Origin: Actinomycetota bacterium
GTDB lineage: Bacteria > Actinomycetota > Actinomycetes > Streptosporangiales > Streptosporangiaceae
Assembly (NCBI GenBank): GCA_003242605.1
Contig: QGUZ01000088.1
Location: 1-17,301 of the forward strand
Direction of reading: 5' to 3'
DNA length: 17,301 nucleotides
Shown: one piece after another, positions 6,780-13,786 of the stretch
How positions within the stretch are numbered: position 1 is the first letter of the stretch
Layout of the letters: every line of letters begins with the position of its first letter
Notes under the pieces: generated by a model
What the model saw: the letters and a program-made list of their open reading frames with translations, nothing else
Told to the model about the DNA's origin: nothing
The model's database searches: none
Translations under genes and position numbers: made by a program

Positions 6780-7772
6780 GTGAAGAAGCTCATCAACGAC
6801 GCCGAGTCCGTGGTCGCCGACGCCCTGACCGGGATGGCGGCGGCACACCCGTCGCTCAGCGTCGACGTGCGCAACCGCATCGTGCTGCGCGCCACCGGCC
6901 CGCGCCCCGGCAAGGTGGCCGTGATCTCCGGCGGCGGCTCCGGGCACGAGCCGCTGCACGCCGGATACGTCGGGTACGGCATGCTGGACGCGGCCTGCCC
7001 CGGGGAGATCTTCACCTCGCCGGTGCCCGACCAGATGCTCGAGGCGGCCAAGCGCATGCACGGCGGGGCCGGGGTGCTCTTCGTGGTGAAGAACTACACC
7101 GGCGACGTGCTCAACTTCGAGATGGCCGCCGAGGCGCTCGCCGAGGAGGGCATCGAGGTGGCGAGCGTGCTCGTCAACGACGACGTGGCGGTGCAGGACT
7201 CGGTCTACACCGCCGGGCGGCGCGGCACCGGGGCCACCGTGCTCGTCGAGAAGATCACCGGCGCGCTCGCCGAGACCGGCGCCCCGCTCGCCGACGTGGC
7301 GATCACGGGCGAGGAGGTGAACGCCCGCAGCCGCTCCTTCGGCATCGCGCTCACCCCCTGCGTCACCCCGGCGGCCGGCGAGCCGACGTTCGAGCTCGGC
7401 CCGAACGAGGTGGAGCTCGGCATCGGCATCCACGGGGAGCCGGGCCGTACCCGCATCCCGGCGGGGACCGCCCGGGAGCTGGTGCGGATCGCGATGGACG
7501 CGATCAACGAGGACCTGCCGCTCACCGGCGACGTGCTCGTCATGGTCAACGGCATGGGCGGCACGCCGCAGATCGAGCTGTACGTGGTCTTCGCGGAGGT
7601 CGCCGCGTACCTGCGGGAGAAGGGGGCGACGGTCACCCGGCGGCTGGTGGGGAACTACATCACCAGCCTCGACATGCAGGGGTTCTCGGTGACCGTGTGC
7701 CGGCTGGACGAGCGGCTCACCCTGCTGTGGGACGCCCCGGTCGAGACGCCGGCGCTGCGGTGGGGCCGGTAG
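6780..7772 (+). CDS. dhaK: Dihydroxyacetone kinase, substrate-binding subunit
   Basis: The 330-residue DhaK subunit binds dihydroxyacetone covalently and presents it for phosphorylation by DhaL. From the GTG at 6780 the key residues fall exactly on the numbering known for E. coli DhaK: His56 (GGGSGHEPLHAG), Asp109 (KNYTGDVLNF) and the hemiaminal-forming His218 (GIGIHGEPG). That agreement supports this start over the in-frame ATG at 6648; an AAGGACGGGG stretch at 6762-6771 can serve as ribosome binding site. It is the first gene of dhaKLM, 25 bases before dhaL. Cytoplasmic; the product dihydroxyacetone phosphate enters glycolysis. Confidence 0.95.
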   Translation: MKKLINDAESVVADALTGMAAAHPSLSVDVRNRIVLRATGPRPGKVAVISGGGSGHEPLHAGYVGYGMLDAACPGEIFTSPVPDQMLEAAKRMHGGAGVLFVVKNYTGDVLNFEMAAEALAEEGIEVASVLVNDDVAVQDSVYTAGRRGTGATVLVEKITGALAETGAPLADVAITGEEVNARSRSFGIALTPCVTPAAGEPTFELGPNEVELGIGIHGEPGRTRIPAGTARELVRIAMDAINEDLPLTGDVLVMVNGMGGTPQIELYVVFAEVAAYLREKGATVTRRLVGNYITSLDMQGFSVTVCRLDERLTLLWDAPVETPALRWGR

Positions 7773-7797
7773 GCGACGGACGGGGAAGGAGACAGCG

Positions 7798-8436
7798 GTG
7801 GACACTCGGTTCTTCGCCGCGTGGCTGGAGGAGTGCGCCAGGGTCGTGCACGAGCAACGGGATTACCTGACCCGGCTCGACGCGGCGATCGGCGACGCCG
7901 ACCACGGCACCAACCTCGACCGCGGGTTCACCGGGATCCGCCAGGCCCTCGCCGAGCACACGCCCCCGACCCCGGGGGCGCTGCTCGCCCTCGCGGGCAC
8001 CACGCTGGTCCGCAAGGTCGGCGGGGCGTCCGGCCCGCTGTACGGCAGCGCGCTGCGGCAGATGGGCAAGGCGCTGGGCGACGCCGAGACGATCGGCCTG
8101 GCGGAGCTGGCGGACGCGCTGGAGACGGCCCTGCAGGCGGTGCGCCGGCTCGGCGGCGCCGAGGTCGGCGACAAGACCATGGTGGACGCGCTCTCCCCGG
8201 CCTGCGCCGCGCTGCGGCTGGCGGTGGCGGAGGGGATCAAGCCGCAGGAGGCGCTGAGCCGCGCCGCGGACGCGGCCGACCAGGGGGCGAAGGACACGAT
8301 CTCGATGCAGGCGCGCAAGGGCCGGGCGAGCTACCTCGGGCCGCGCAGCATCGGCCACCAGGATCCGGGGGCCACCTCGACCGCGCTCATCCTCGCCGCG
8401 CTGCGCGACGTCGCGGTGGCGTGGGCGGAGTCGTGA
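7798..8436 (+). CDS. dhaL: Dihydroxyacetone kinase, ADP-binding subunit
   Basis: The 212-residue DhaL carries the tightly bound ADP that is rephosphorylated by DhaM in PTS-type Dha kinases. The Mg-nucleotide acidic motif RLDAAIGDADHGTN is intact; Asp28, Asp33 and Asp35 correspond to the three E. coli ligands at 30, 35 and 37. The ASGPLYG loop and the C-terminal GRASYLGPRSIGHQDPGATS segment are also typical. It starts at GTG 7798 with AAGGAG at 7786-7791. It lies between dhaK and dhaM in one operon. The separate DhaL, with a DhaM beside it, argues for the phosphoenolpyruvate-driven enzyme rather than the ATP-driven fused kinase. Confidence 0.95.
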   Translation: MDTRFFAAWLEECARVVHEQRDYLTRLDAAIGDADHGTNLDRGFTGIRQALAEHTPPTPGALLALAGTTLVRKVGGASGPLYGSALRQMGKALGDAETIGLAELADALETALQAVRRLGGAEVGDKTMVDALSPACAALRLAVAEGIKPQEALSRAADAADQGAKDTISMQARKGRASYLGPRSIGHQDPGATSTALILAALRDVAVAWAES

Positions 8437-8465
8437 GCGGCCGCGCGCCCGATGAGGGCGGGAAC

Positions 8466-8493
8466 GTGATGGTGGGATCGTGATGGTGGGACT
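8466..8493 (+). repeat. 14-bp tandem duplication at the dhaM start
   Basis: GTGATGGTGGGATC at 8466-8479 is followed by GTGATGGTGGGACT at 8480-8493. The first copy reads as a five-codon frame (GTG ATG GTG GGA TCG) ending in TGA at 8481-8483, overlapping the second copy's GTG. It duplicates the initiation region in a different frame. Confidence 0.6.
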
Positions 8494-8863
8494 CGTGCTG
8501 ATCTCGCACAGCCTGACGCTCGCCCGCGAGGTGGCCGAACTCACGCGCGCCCTCGCCCCGGTCCCGGCCCCCGTCGCCCCGGTCGGCGGGAACCCGGACG
8601 GCGGGTACGGCACCGACCCGGACCGGGTGCGGGAGGCGGTCCGCGCGGTCGACCGGGGGGACGGCGTCGTGCTCCTCGCCGACCTCGGCAGCTCGGTGCT
8701 CACCGCGAAGCTGCTCGTGGAGGAGCTCGGCGACCCCTCGGTGGTGCTCGCCGACGCCCCGCTGGTCGAGGGCGCCGTGGCCGCCTCGGTCATGGCGGGG
8801 GCGGGTGCCCCGCTCGCCGAGGTGGTCGCCGCCGCGGAGCAGGCCCGCGCCGGCAAGCTCTGA
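8483..8863 (+). CDS. dhaM: PTS-dependent dihydroxyacetone kinase phosphotransferase subunit
   Basis: This roughly 126-residue protein is an EIIA(Man)-fold DhaM that takes phosphate from HPr on an N-terminal histidine and passes it to ADP on DhaL. With the ATG at 8483 the phospho-accepting residue is His9 (VLISHSLTLA), the same position as in E. coli DhaM. Further family marks are GDGVVLLADLGSSVLTAKLL and the LADAPLVEGAVAASVMA stretch. Only the EIIA-like domain is present; the fused HPr and EI-like domains of E. coli DhaM are absent, so it must use the cell's general HPr. GTG 8480 is an alternative start; GGTGGGA at 8471-8477 suits the ATG better. Confidence 0.92.
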   Translation: MVGLVLISHSLTLAREVAELTRALAPVPAPVAPVGGNPDGGYGTDPDRVREAVRAVDRGDGVVLLADLGSSVLTAKLLVEELGDPSVVLADAPLVEGAVAASVMAGAGAPLAEVVAAAEQARAGKL

Positions 8864-8866
8864 CGG

Positions 8867-8889
8867 CCGGCCGGGCGCGGGCGGGCCGG
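8867..8889. terminator. Weak GC hairpin between dhaM and the CBS gene
   Basis: CCGGCC (8867-8872) pairs with GGCCGG (8884-8889) around 11 bases, just after the dhaM stop and before the convergent CBS gene stop. It is short, lacks a T-tract, and such matches are common in this base composition. Confidence 0.25.
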
Positions 8890-8914
8890 ACGGCGGCCGG
8901 GCGGCGCGGCGGCC

Positions 8915-9352
8915 TCAGCCGTGCAGGTACCCGACCAGGTGGGCGTTCTCCGTCTCCAGCTCCTCGATCGCGCTCTTCACCACGTCACCGATGCTCACGA
9001 TCCCGGCGAGACGGCCGTTCTTCACCACCGGGATGTGCCGGATGCGATGGTTGGTCATGGTGCGGCGCAGCTCGTCGACGTTGGCGTCGGGGCCGCAGGT
9101 GAGCACCTCGGTGGTCATGATCGACGAGACCGGGGCGTCGAGGACCTCCGCGCCCCGCTCGTGGAGCTTGCGGACGATGTCCCGCTCGGAGACGATCCCG
9201 GCGATGGTGGCCCCGTCGTCGGAGACGACCACGGCGCCGATGTTGAGGCCGGCGAGCACCGCCAGCAGCTCGCGCACGGTGGCGGAGGGGCGGACGGTCG
9301 CCACACTGGTTCCCTTGCGCTGGAGGATCGTGCCGATGAGCACGCGCGCCAC
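8915..9352 (-). CDS. Two-CBS-domain protein
   Basis: The 145-residue protein consists of little more than a pair of CBS domains: residues about 10-60 (TVRPSATVRELLAVLAGLNI to GIVSERDIV) and about 75-130 (IMTTEVLTCGPDANVDELRR to GIVSIGDVV). CBS pairs bind adenosine nucleotides such as AMP, ATP or S-adenosylmethionine, and stand-alone versions usually act as energy or ligand sensors for unknown partners. The start is uncertain: GTG 9352 is given here; GTG 9355 and GTG 9343 are alternatives, with AAAGG at 9356-9360 as the only Shine-Dalgarno-like sequence. It is divergent from the MarR gene and convergent with dhaM. Confidence 0.85.
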   Translation of the reverse strand: MARVLIGTILQRKGTSVATVRPSATVRELLAVLAGLNIGAVVVSDDGATIAGIVSERDIVRKLHERGAEVLDAPVSSIMTTEVLTCGPDANVDELRRTMTNHRIRHIPVVKNGRLAGIVSIGDVVKSAIEELETENAHLVGYLHG

Positions 9353-9568
9353 CACCTTTCGCACGGGCCGGCCGGGACCGCCGGTGCGGACCCGCGCGCA
9401 CCGCGCATGCCCGGGCACGGCGAAGGACCGTGTTTCCCAGGCAACAGCTCGCCATCCGGGCTCGTCAAGGGCGATATCGGAGGTAACGGTAAAGAAACCC
9501 TCGCAGTACCCCGCCCGCGGGCAGCACCTCGCCATGCCACCGGCCGCGACCGGGGATAGATTCGCCTC
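9353..9568. other. Divergent intergenic region, CBS gene and MarR gene
   Basis: This 216-bp spacer is the longest gene-free stretch. It contains a GCCCGCGGGC palindrome at 9512-9521, an AT-richer patch around 9470-9500 (GATATCGG, GGTAACGGTAAAGAAACC) and the MarR gene's -10 candidate at its right end. A TTGACG reading toward the CBS gene occurs near 9463-9468 but without a matching -10 box. No RNA gene or open frame is evident. Confidence 0.5.
9557..9562 (+). promoter_or_regulatory. Candidate -10 element giving a leaderless MarR transcript
   Basis: TAGATT ends 6 bases before the ATG at 9569 and no Shine-Dalgarno is present in front of that ATG. The arrangement matches actinobacterial leaderless promoters, in which transcription begins at the start codon. 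A -35 box is not recognisable. Confidence 0.55.
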
Positions 9569-10054
9569 ATGACCGACGACGTCGAACCCCGCTGGCTCAC
9601 CGGGGCCGAGCAGCGGGCGTGGCGCGCCATCCTCGCCGCTCACAAACTCCTGGACCACCGGCTCGACCGCGAGCTGCACCGGTTCGGGCTCTCGCTCAAC
9701 GACTACGAGATCCTCGTCCACCTCTCCGAGAGCCCCGGGCGCCGGATGCGGATGAGCGACCTGGCGGCGGCCACGATCCAGTCCCGCAGCCGGCTGTCCC
9801 ACCAGATCTCCCGGATGGAGGCGGCGGGGCTCGTCGCGCGGGAGACCTGCCCGCACGACCGGCGGGGCACGTTCGCGGTGCTCACCGAGCACGGCTGGGA
9901 GACGATGCAGCGGGTCGCCCCCCACCACGTGGCGGGGGTGCGCCGCCACTTCCTCGACATGCTCAGCCCGGAGGACCTCGAGACGCTGGAGAAGGCGTAC
10001 GCGCCGGTCATCGCCCACCTGCAGCGGCTCCGCGCCGAGGAGGGCGACCGGTAG
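9569..10054 (+). CDS. MarR-family transcriptional regulator
   Basis: The 161-residue protein has the MarR winged-helix layout. Helices flank a central DNA-binding part at about residues 45-110 (LSLNDYEILVHLSESPGRRMRMSDLA, recognition helix around SRSRLSHQISRMEAAGLV), then the wing with the conserved acidic/basic turn (CPHDRRGTFAVLTEHG), and a C-terminal dimer helix. MarR proteins usually repress neighbouring genes and respond to small aromatic ligands or oxidants. The nearest candidate targets are itself and the divergent CBS gene. The start at 9569 is chosen because the -10 box lies directly before it. Confidence 0.9.
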   Translation: MTDDVEPRWLTGAEQRAWRAILAAHKLLDHRLDRELHRFGLSLNDYEILVHLSESPGRRMRMSDLAAATIQSRSRLSHQISRMEAAGLVARETCPHDRRGTFAVLTEHGWETMQRVAPHHVAGVRRHFLDMLSPEDLETLEKAYAPVIAHLQRLRAEEGDR

Positions 10055-10064
10055 CGGGCCGCCG

Positions 10065-10090
10065 CCCGGCGGGGGCCGCCCCCGGCCGGG
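10065..10090. terminator. Imperfect GC hairpin between convergent MarR and der genes
   Basis: GGGGG (10071-10075) pairs with CCCCC (10079-10083), and outer CCC/GGG pairs extend the stem with two mismatches. It lies in the 89-bp gap between the convergent stops. It could serve as a bidirectional terminator; confidence is limited because the gap is almost pure GC. Confidence 0.3.
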
Positions 10091-10143
10091 CCCGTCCGCG
10101 TGCCGCGCCGCCCGGTCCGCCCGGCTCGGTGCCACTTGCCGCG

Positions 10144-11559
10144 CTACTTGGCCGCGGCGCCGCGGCGCTCGCGGATCCGCATGCTGATCACGATCGGGGA
10201 GCCGTCGAAGCCGTACGCCTCGCGCAGCCGCCGCTCGATGAACCGGCGGTAGGTCTCCTCCAGGAACCCCGTGGTGAACAGGATGAACCGGGGCGGCTCC
10301 ACGTCGGCCTGCGTGGCGAAGAGGATCTTCGGCTGCCGGCCGCCGCGCACCGGCGGGGGCGTCGCGGCGACCAGCTCGCTGAGGAACTGGTTGAGCTTCG
10401 CCGTCGGCACCCGGGTCGACCAGGACTCGAGCGCCCGCTCGATCGCCGGGACGAGCTTCTCCACGTTGCGGCCGGTCTTGGCGGAGATGTTCACCCGCAG
10501 CGCCCAGGGGGTGCGGGTCATCCGCCGCTTGATCTCCCGCTCGAGGTCGTAGCGGCGGTCCTCGTCGAGCAGGTCCCACTTGTTGTACGCGATCACCATC
10601 GCCCGGCCCGCGTCCGCGACCATGCTCATGATCCGCAGGTCCTGCTCGCTGAGCGGCTGGGAGGCGTCGATGAGCACGATCGCGACCTCGGCCCGCTCCA
10701 GGGCGGCCTTGGTGCGCATGGTGGCGTAGAAGTCGGCGCCCTTCAGCTCCCGCTCGCGCCGCCGGATGCCGGCGGTGTCGATGAACCGCCAGGTCTTGCC
10801 GCCGAGCTCGATCAGCTCGTCCACCGGGTCCCGGGTGGTGCCCGCCATCGGGTCGACGAGCACCCGCTCCTCCCCCGCCAGCCGGTTGAGCAGGGAGGAC
10901 TTGCCCACGTTCGGCCGGCCGACGAGCGCGACCCGGCGCGGCCCGCGGTCGCCGCCGAACTGCTCGGGCGGCGCCTCGGGCAGCAGGTCGAGCACGGCGT
11001 CGAGCAGGTCGCCGCTCCCCCGGCCGTGCAGCGCCGACACCGGGTGGGGCTCGCCCAGGCCGAGCGACCACAGCACGGAGGCCTCCAGCTCCAGCTGCGG
11101 GTTGTCCGCCTTGTTCGCGGCGAGGATCACCGGCTTGCCGGTACGGCGCAGCACCGCGCCGACCGCCTCGTCGGCGTCGGTGATCCCGACCGTGGCGTCC
11201 ACCACGAACACGATCACGTCGGCGAGCTCGGCCGCGACCTGCGCCTGCTCGGCGATGCGCAGCCCCATGCCGGTCGCGCCCGGATCCCACCCGCCGGTGT
11301 CGACGAGGGTGAACCGCCGCCCCCGCCAGGACGCCTCGTAGGTGACCCGGTCGCGGGTGACGCCGGGCACGTCCTCCACCACCGCCTCGCGGCGGCCGAT
11401 GATCCGGTTGACGAGCGTGGACTTGCCGACGTTCGGGCGGCCCACGATCGCGACGACCGGCAGCGGCCCGGCCGCGCCGCCGCTGGCCCGGTCGCCCTGC
11501 TCCAGGTCGGCGAGCTCGGCCGCGATCAGGCCCGCGTCGCCGTCGTAGTCCCCCGTCAC
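10144..11559 (-). CDS. der: Ribosome-assembly GTPase Der (EngA)
   Basis: The 471-residue protein has two GTPase domains in tandem, the mark of Der, which is needed for 50S subunit maturation. P-loops GRPNVGKS lie at residues 40-47 and 214-221; G3 motifs are DTGG (about 87-90) and DTAG (261-264); base-recognition motifs are NKAD (149-152) and NKWD (326-329). A KH-like C-terminal domain runs from about 380 to 465 and ends in a basic tail. An acidic N-terminal extension of about 33 residues precedes the first G domain, as is common in actinobacteria. GTG 11559 is chosen because AAGGAGAG (11566-11573) lies 6 bases upstream and the start overlaps the cmk stop as GTGA, coupling the two genes. Confidence 0.97.
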   Translation of the reverse strand: MTGDYDGDAGLIAAELADLEQGDRASGGAAGPLPVVAIVGRPNVGKSTLVNRIIGRREAVVEDVPGVTRDRVTYEASWRGRRFTLVDTGGWDPGATGMGLRIAEQAQVAAELADVIVFVVDATVGITDADEAVGAVLRRTGKPVILAANKADNPQLELEASVLWSLGLGEPHPVSALHGRGSGDLLDAVLDLLPEAPPEQFGGDRGPRRVALVGRPNVGKSSLLNRLAGEERVLVDPMAGTTRDPVDELIELGGKTWRFIDTAGIRRRERELKGADFYATMRTKAALERAEVAIVLIDASQPLSEQDLRIMSMVADAGRAMVIAYNKWDLLDEDRRYDLEREIKRRMTRTPWALRVNISAKTGRNVEKLVPAIERALESWSTRVPTAKLNQFLSELVAATPPPVRGGRQPKILFATQADVEPPRFILFTTGFLEETYRRFIERRLREAYGFDGSPIVISMRIRERRGAAAK

Positions 11560-12230
11560 GACGTTCTCTCCTTCGTCAGGCGAACCACCTCGGCGATCAC
11601 CTCGTCGAGGGTGAGCCCGGTGGTGTCCAGTTCGACGGCGTCCTCCGCCTTGGCCAGCGGGTTGACCGCCCGGGTCGAGTCGAGCCGGTCCCGCCGGGCC
11701 AGCGCCTCCCGCTGCGCCTCCAGGGTGGTGCCGGCCAGCTCCGCCGCCCGGCGCCGGGCGCGCTCCTCGGGGCTCGCGGTCAGGAAGATCTTGACCGTGG
11801 CGTCCGGGGCGACCGCGGTGCCGATGTCGCGGCCCTCGATCACGATGCCCGCGCCCTCCCGGCACGCCTCGTCCATGATCGCCCGCTGCATGGCGACGAG
11901 GCGCCGCCGTACCACGGGCACCGCGCTCACCGCCGACACCGCGCCGGTGACCTCCGGGCCGCGGATCGGCCCGGACACGTCCACGCCGTCGACGGCGATC
12001 GTCGGCGCGTCCGGGTCGGTGCCGACCACGAGCTCGGGCTCGCCGGCGCGGGCGGCGACCGCCGCGGCGTCGGTGACGTCCACGCCCTCGCGCAGCATCC
12101 ACCAGGTGATCGCGCGGTACATCGCGCCCGTGTCGAGGTAGCGCAGGCCGAGCTCGCGGGCGACCCCGCGGGACACGCTCGACTTGCCCGACCCCGAAGG
12201 ACCGTCAATGGCGACGACCAGACCGGCCAC
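11556..12230 (-). CDS. cmk: Cytidylate kinase
   Basis: The 224-residue protein phosphorylates CMP and dCMP using ATP. The P-loop GPSGSGKS is at residues 10-17, followed by the CMP-site YLDTGAMYRAITWW stretch, and later IEGRDIGTAVAPDA and the lid-region ARRRAAEL. Length matches bacterial Cmk. The GTG start at 12230 has GGAG five bases upstream. It is directly followed by der with a 4-base overlap, the usual actinobacterial pairing. Upstream lies the carotenoid oxygenase gene rather than tyrA, so cmk-der either has its own promoter in the 90-bp gap (a TAACCT -10-like hexamer at 12264-12269) or depends on read-through. Confidence 0.97.
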   Translation of the reverse strand: MAGLVVAIDGPSGSGKSSVSRGVARELGLRYLDTGAMYRAITWWMLREGVDVTDAAAVAARAGEPELVVGTDPDAPTIAVDGVDVSGPIRGPEVTGAVSAVSAVPVVRRRLVAMQRAIMDEACREGAGIVIEGRDIGTAVAPDATVKIFLTASPEERARRRAAELAGTTLEAQREALARRDRLDSTRAVNPLAKAEDAVELDTTGLTLDEVIAEVVRLTKERTS

Positions 12231-12282
12231 GCTGACTCCATTCCGTTCGAGTTGCCGCCCACGAGGTTACCGGGATCGGGGA

Positions 12283-12306
12283 CCCGCCCGCGCACGCGCG
12301 GGCGGG
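12283..12306 (-). terminator. Hairpin after the carotenoid oxygenase gene
   Basis: CCCGCCCGCG (12283-12292) and CGCGGGCGGG (12297-12306) form a perfect 10-bp stem with a 4-base loop, 14 bases after the oxygenase stop. No T-tract is present. It probably separates the tetR-oxygenase module from cmk-der. Confidence 0.6.
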
Positions 12307-12320
12307 CCTGTGGAGATCCG

Positions 12321-13715
12321 TCAGGGGTCGGGGATCCAGCTGCCGTGGAAGCCGAGCGGGATGCGCGCGGGCAGGTGCGCCACGGCGACCGGGTCGCCGG
12401 TGAAGTCCTGGGCGGAGAGGATGAGCAGGTCGGCGGCGCCGCGCTCCGGGTCGTTGACGAACGCGAGCACGTAGCCGTCGTCCTCGGCGTCCGCGCCCTC
12501 GGCGGGCACGAACACCGGCTCGCCCGCGTAGGCGTCCCGGTGCAGGGTGCGGGCCTGCACGGCGCCGGTGCGCAGGTCGTGCTTGAGCAGCGCGTTGCCG
12601 AACGCCTCGTCGTCGAGGTCGCCGAGGTCGACGTGGCCCGCGGCGAACCGCTCGGTGAGCTCGCCGGTGACCACGGCGTAGCCGTACCGGTACGGCCGGC
12701 CGACCCGGCGCTCGTCGACGCGGGGGAACTCCTGCGGCCGGTCGTCGAGCCGGGTCACCGTCACCGTGCCCGCCGCCGGGTCGATCGTCCACCGGTCGAG
12801 CGCGGGCAGGCCCCCGGCGAGCCGGCCGCCGTCGAACAGGCGGGGGTAGACGACGAGGTCGATCACCACCCGGTCGCCGTCGTCGTAGGCGTTGAGCGTG
12901 TGGAACACCCAGCACGGCTCGATCTCGAACCAGCGCACGTCCGCCGCGCCGCCGTCGCGCGGCAGCAGCCCGACGCGGGCGGGCCGCCCGTCGGTCCAGG
13001 AGTACGGGATGTCGGCCCCCTGCCGGGCGAGCTCCATGTCGAACGTGACCGGCAGGTCGTAGACGACCACGTACCGCTCGGTGAGCGCGCAGTCGTGCAC
13101 CATCGGCTGGTCGGGGATCGGGATGTCGACGGTGCGGGTGACGAGCCCGTCCCGGCCGATTCGCACGTACTGGACGTGCGCCCGGCCCCAGTAGTAGGCG
13201 ATCGCGTGCAGCTCCCCGGTGGCCGGGTCGAGCTTGGGGTGGGCGACGTACCCGCCGGGCAGCGTGCCGCCGAAGTCGCACACGCCGAGCGTGTCGAGCT
13301 CGTACCCCAGCTCGTACGGCCGCGGCCCGGACTCGACGAGCGCGAGCGTGCGCCCGGCGTGGCCGATCACGTGGGTGTTGGCGGCGAAGTCCATGCCGGC
13401 GTGCACCGGGCCGCCGGGCCACGGCTCGCCCAGCCGCTCGGCCACCCGTGCCGAGCGCACCCACCGGTTGCGGTACCACTCGGCCCGGCCGTCGCGCAGC
13501 CGTACCCCGTGCACCATGCCGTCGCCGGCGAACAGGTGCAGCCGGGGGTCGTCGAGGTTCATCGGGTTCGGCCCGTTGCGCAGGTAGCGGCCGTTGAGCT
13601 CGGCCGGGATGCGGCCGGTCACCGGCAGGTCGAAGGCGGTGATCTCCTCGGTGACCGGGGTGAAGCCGCCGCGGAAGGCGGGGTGCTCGCCGACGCGGGA
13701 CTCGGTGAGGGACAT
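12321..13715 (-). CDS. Carotenoid oxygenase-family protein (non-haem iron dioxygenase)
   Basis: The 464-residue protein is a seven-bladed propeller enzyme of the RPE65/carotenoid cleavage family. The four iron-binding histidines are all visible: His159 (YVAHPKLDPATGE), His207 (MVHDCALTERY), His272 (VFHTLNAYDDGD) and His457 (GFHGSW). The N-terminal RYLRNGPNP and LFAGDGMVHG motifs are also typical. Members cleave double bonds of carotenoids, apocarotenoids or stilbenes with O2; the substrate here is unknown and no carotenoid biosynthesis genes lie in the window. AGGAGG at 13724-13729, 8 bases before ATG 13715, sets the start. It lies 71 bases downstream of a TetR gene on the same strand and is probably cotranscribed and controlled by it. 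Confidence 0.93.
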   Translation of the reverse strand: MSLTESRVGEHPAFRGGFTPVTEEITAFDLPVTGRIPAELNGRYLRNGPNPMNLDDPRLHLFAGDGMVHGVRLRDGRAEWYRNRWVRSARVAERLGEPWPGGPVHAGMDFAANTHVIGHAGRTLALVESGPRPYELGYELDTLGVCDFGGTLPGGYVAHPKLDPATGELHAIAYYWGRAHVQYVRIGRDGLVTRTVDIPIPDQPMVHDCALTERYVVVYDLPVTFDMELARQGADIPYSWTDGRPARVGLLPRDGGAADVRWFEIEPCWVFHTLNAYDDGDRVVIDLVVYPRLFDGGRLAGGLPALDRWTIDPAAGTVTVTRLDDRPQEFPRVDERRVGRPYRYGYAVVTGELTERFAAGHVDLGDLDDEAFGNALLKHDLRTGAVQARTLHRDAYAGEPVFVPAEGADAEDDGYVLAFVNDPERGAADLLILSAQDFTGDPVAVAHLPARIPLGFHGSWIPDP

Positions 13716-13742
13716 GTGGGGCACCTCCTGACGGTGGCGGTT

Positions 13743-13767
13743 CCGGCGGCGCAGGGCCCGCCGCCGG
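13743..13767. other. Hairpin between tetR and the oxygenase gene
   Basis: CCGGCGGCG (13743-13751) is perfectly complementary to CGCCGCCGG (13759-13767) with a 7-base loop, within the 71-bp gap. It could slow or partly stop transcription, or be an mRNA processing or stability element, tuning oxygenase level relative to the regulator. Chance is possible at this GC content. Confidence 0.4.
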
Positions 13768-13786
13768 GCGTGCGCCCGCGGACCGC

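Noticed and set aside
9512..9521. GCCCGCGGGC palindrome as a MarR operator
   Set aside because: Pure GC 10-mer, frequent in this base composition; MarR sites are normally longer and more AT-rich.
9619..12141. 840-codon plus-strand open frame
   Set aside because: It runs through the MarR gene in another frame and antisense to der and cmk, with no recognisable domain.
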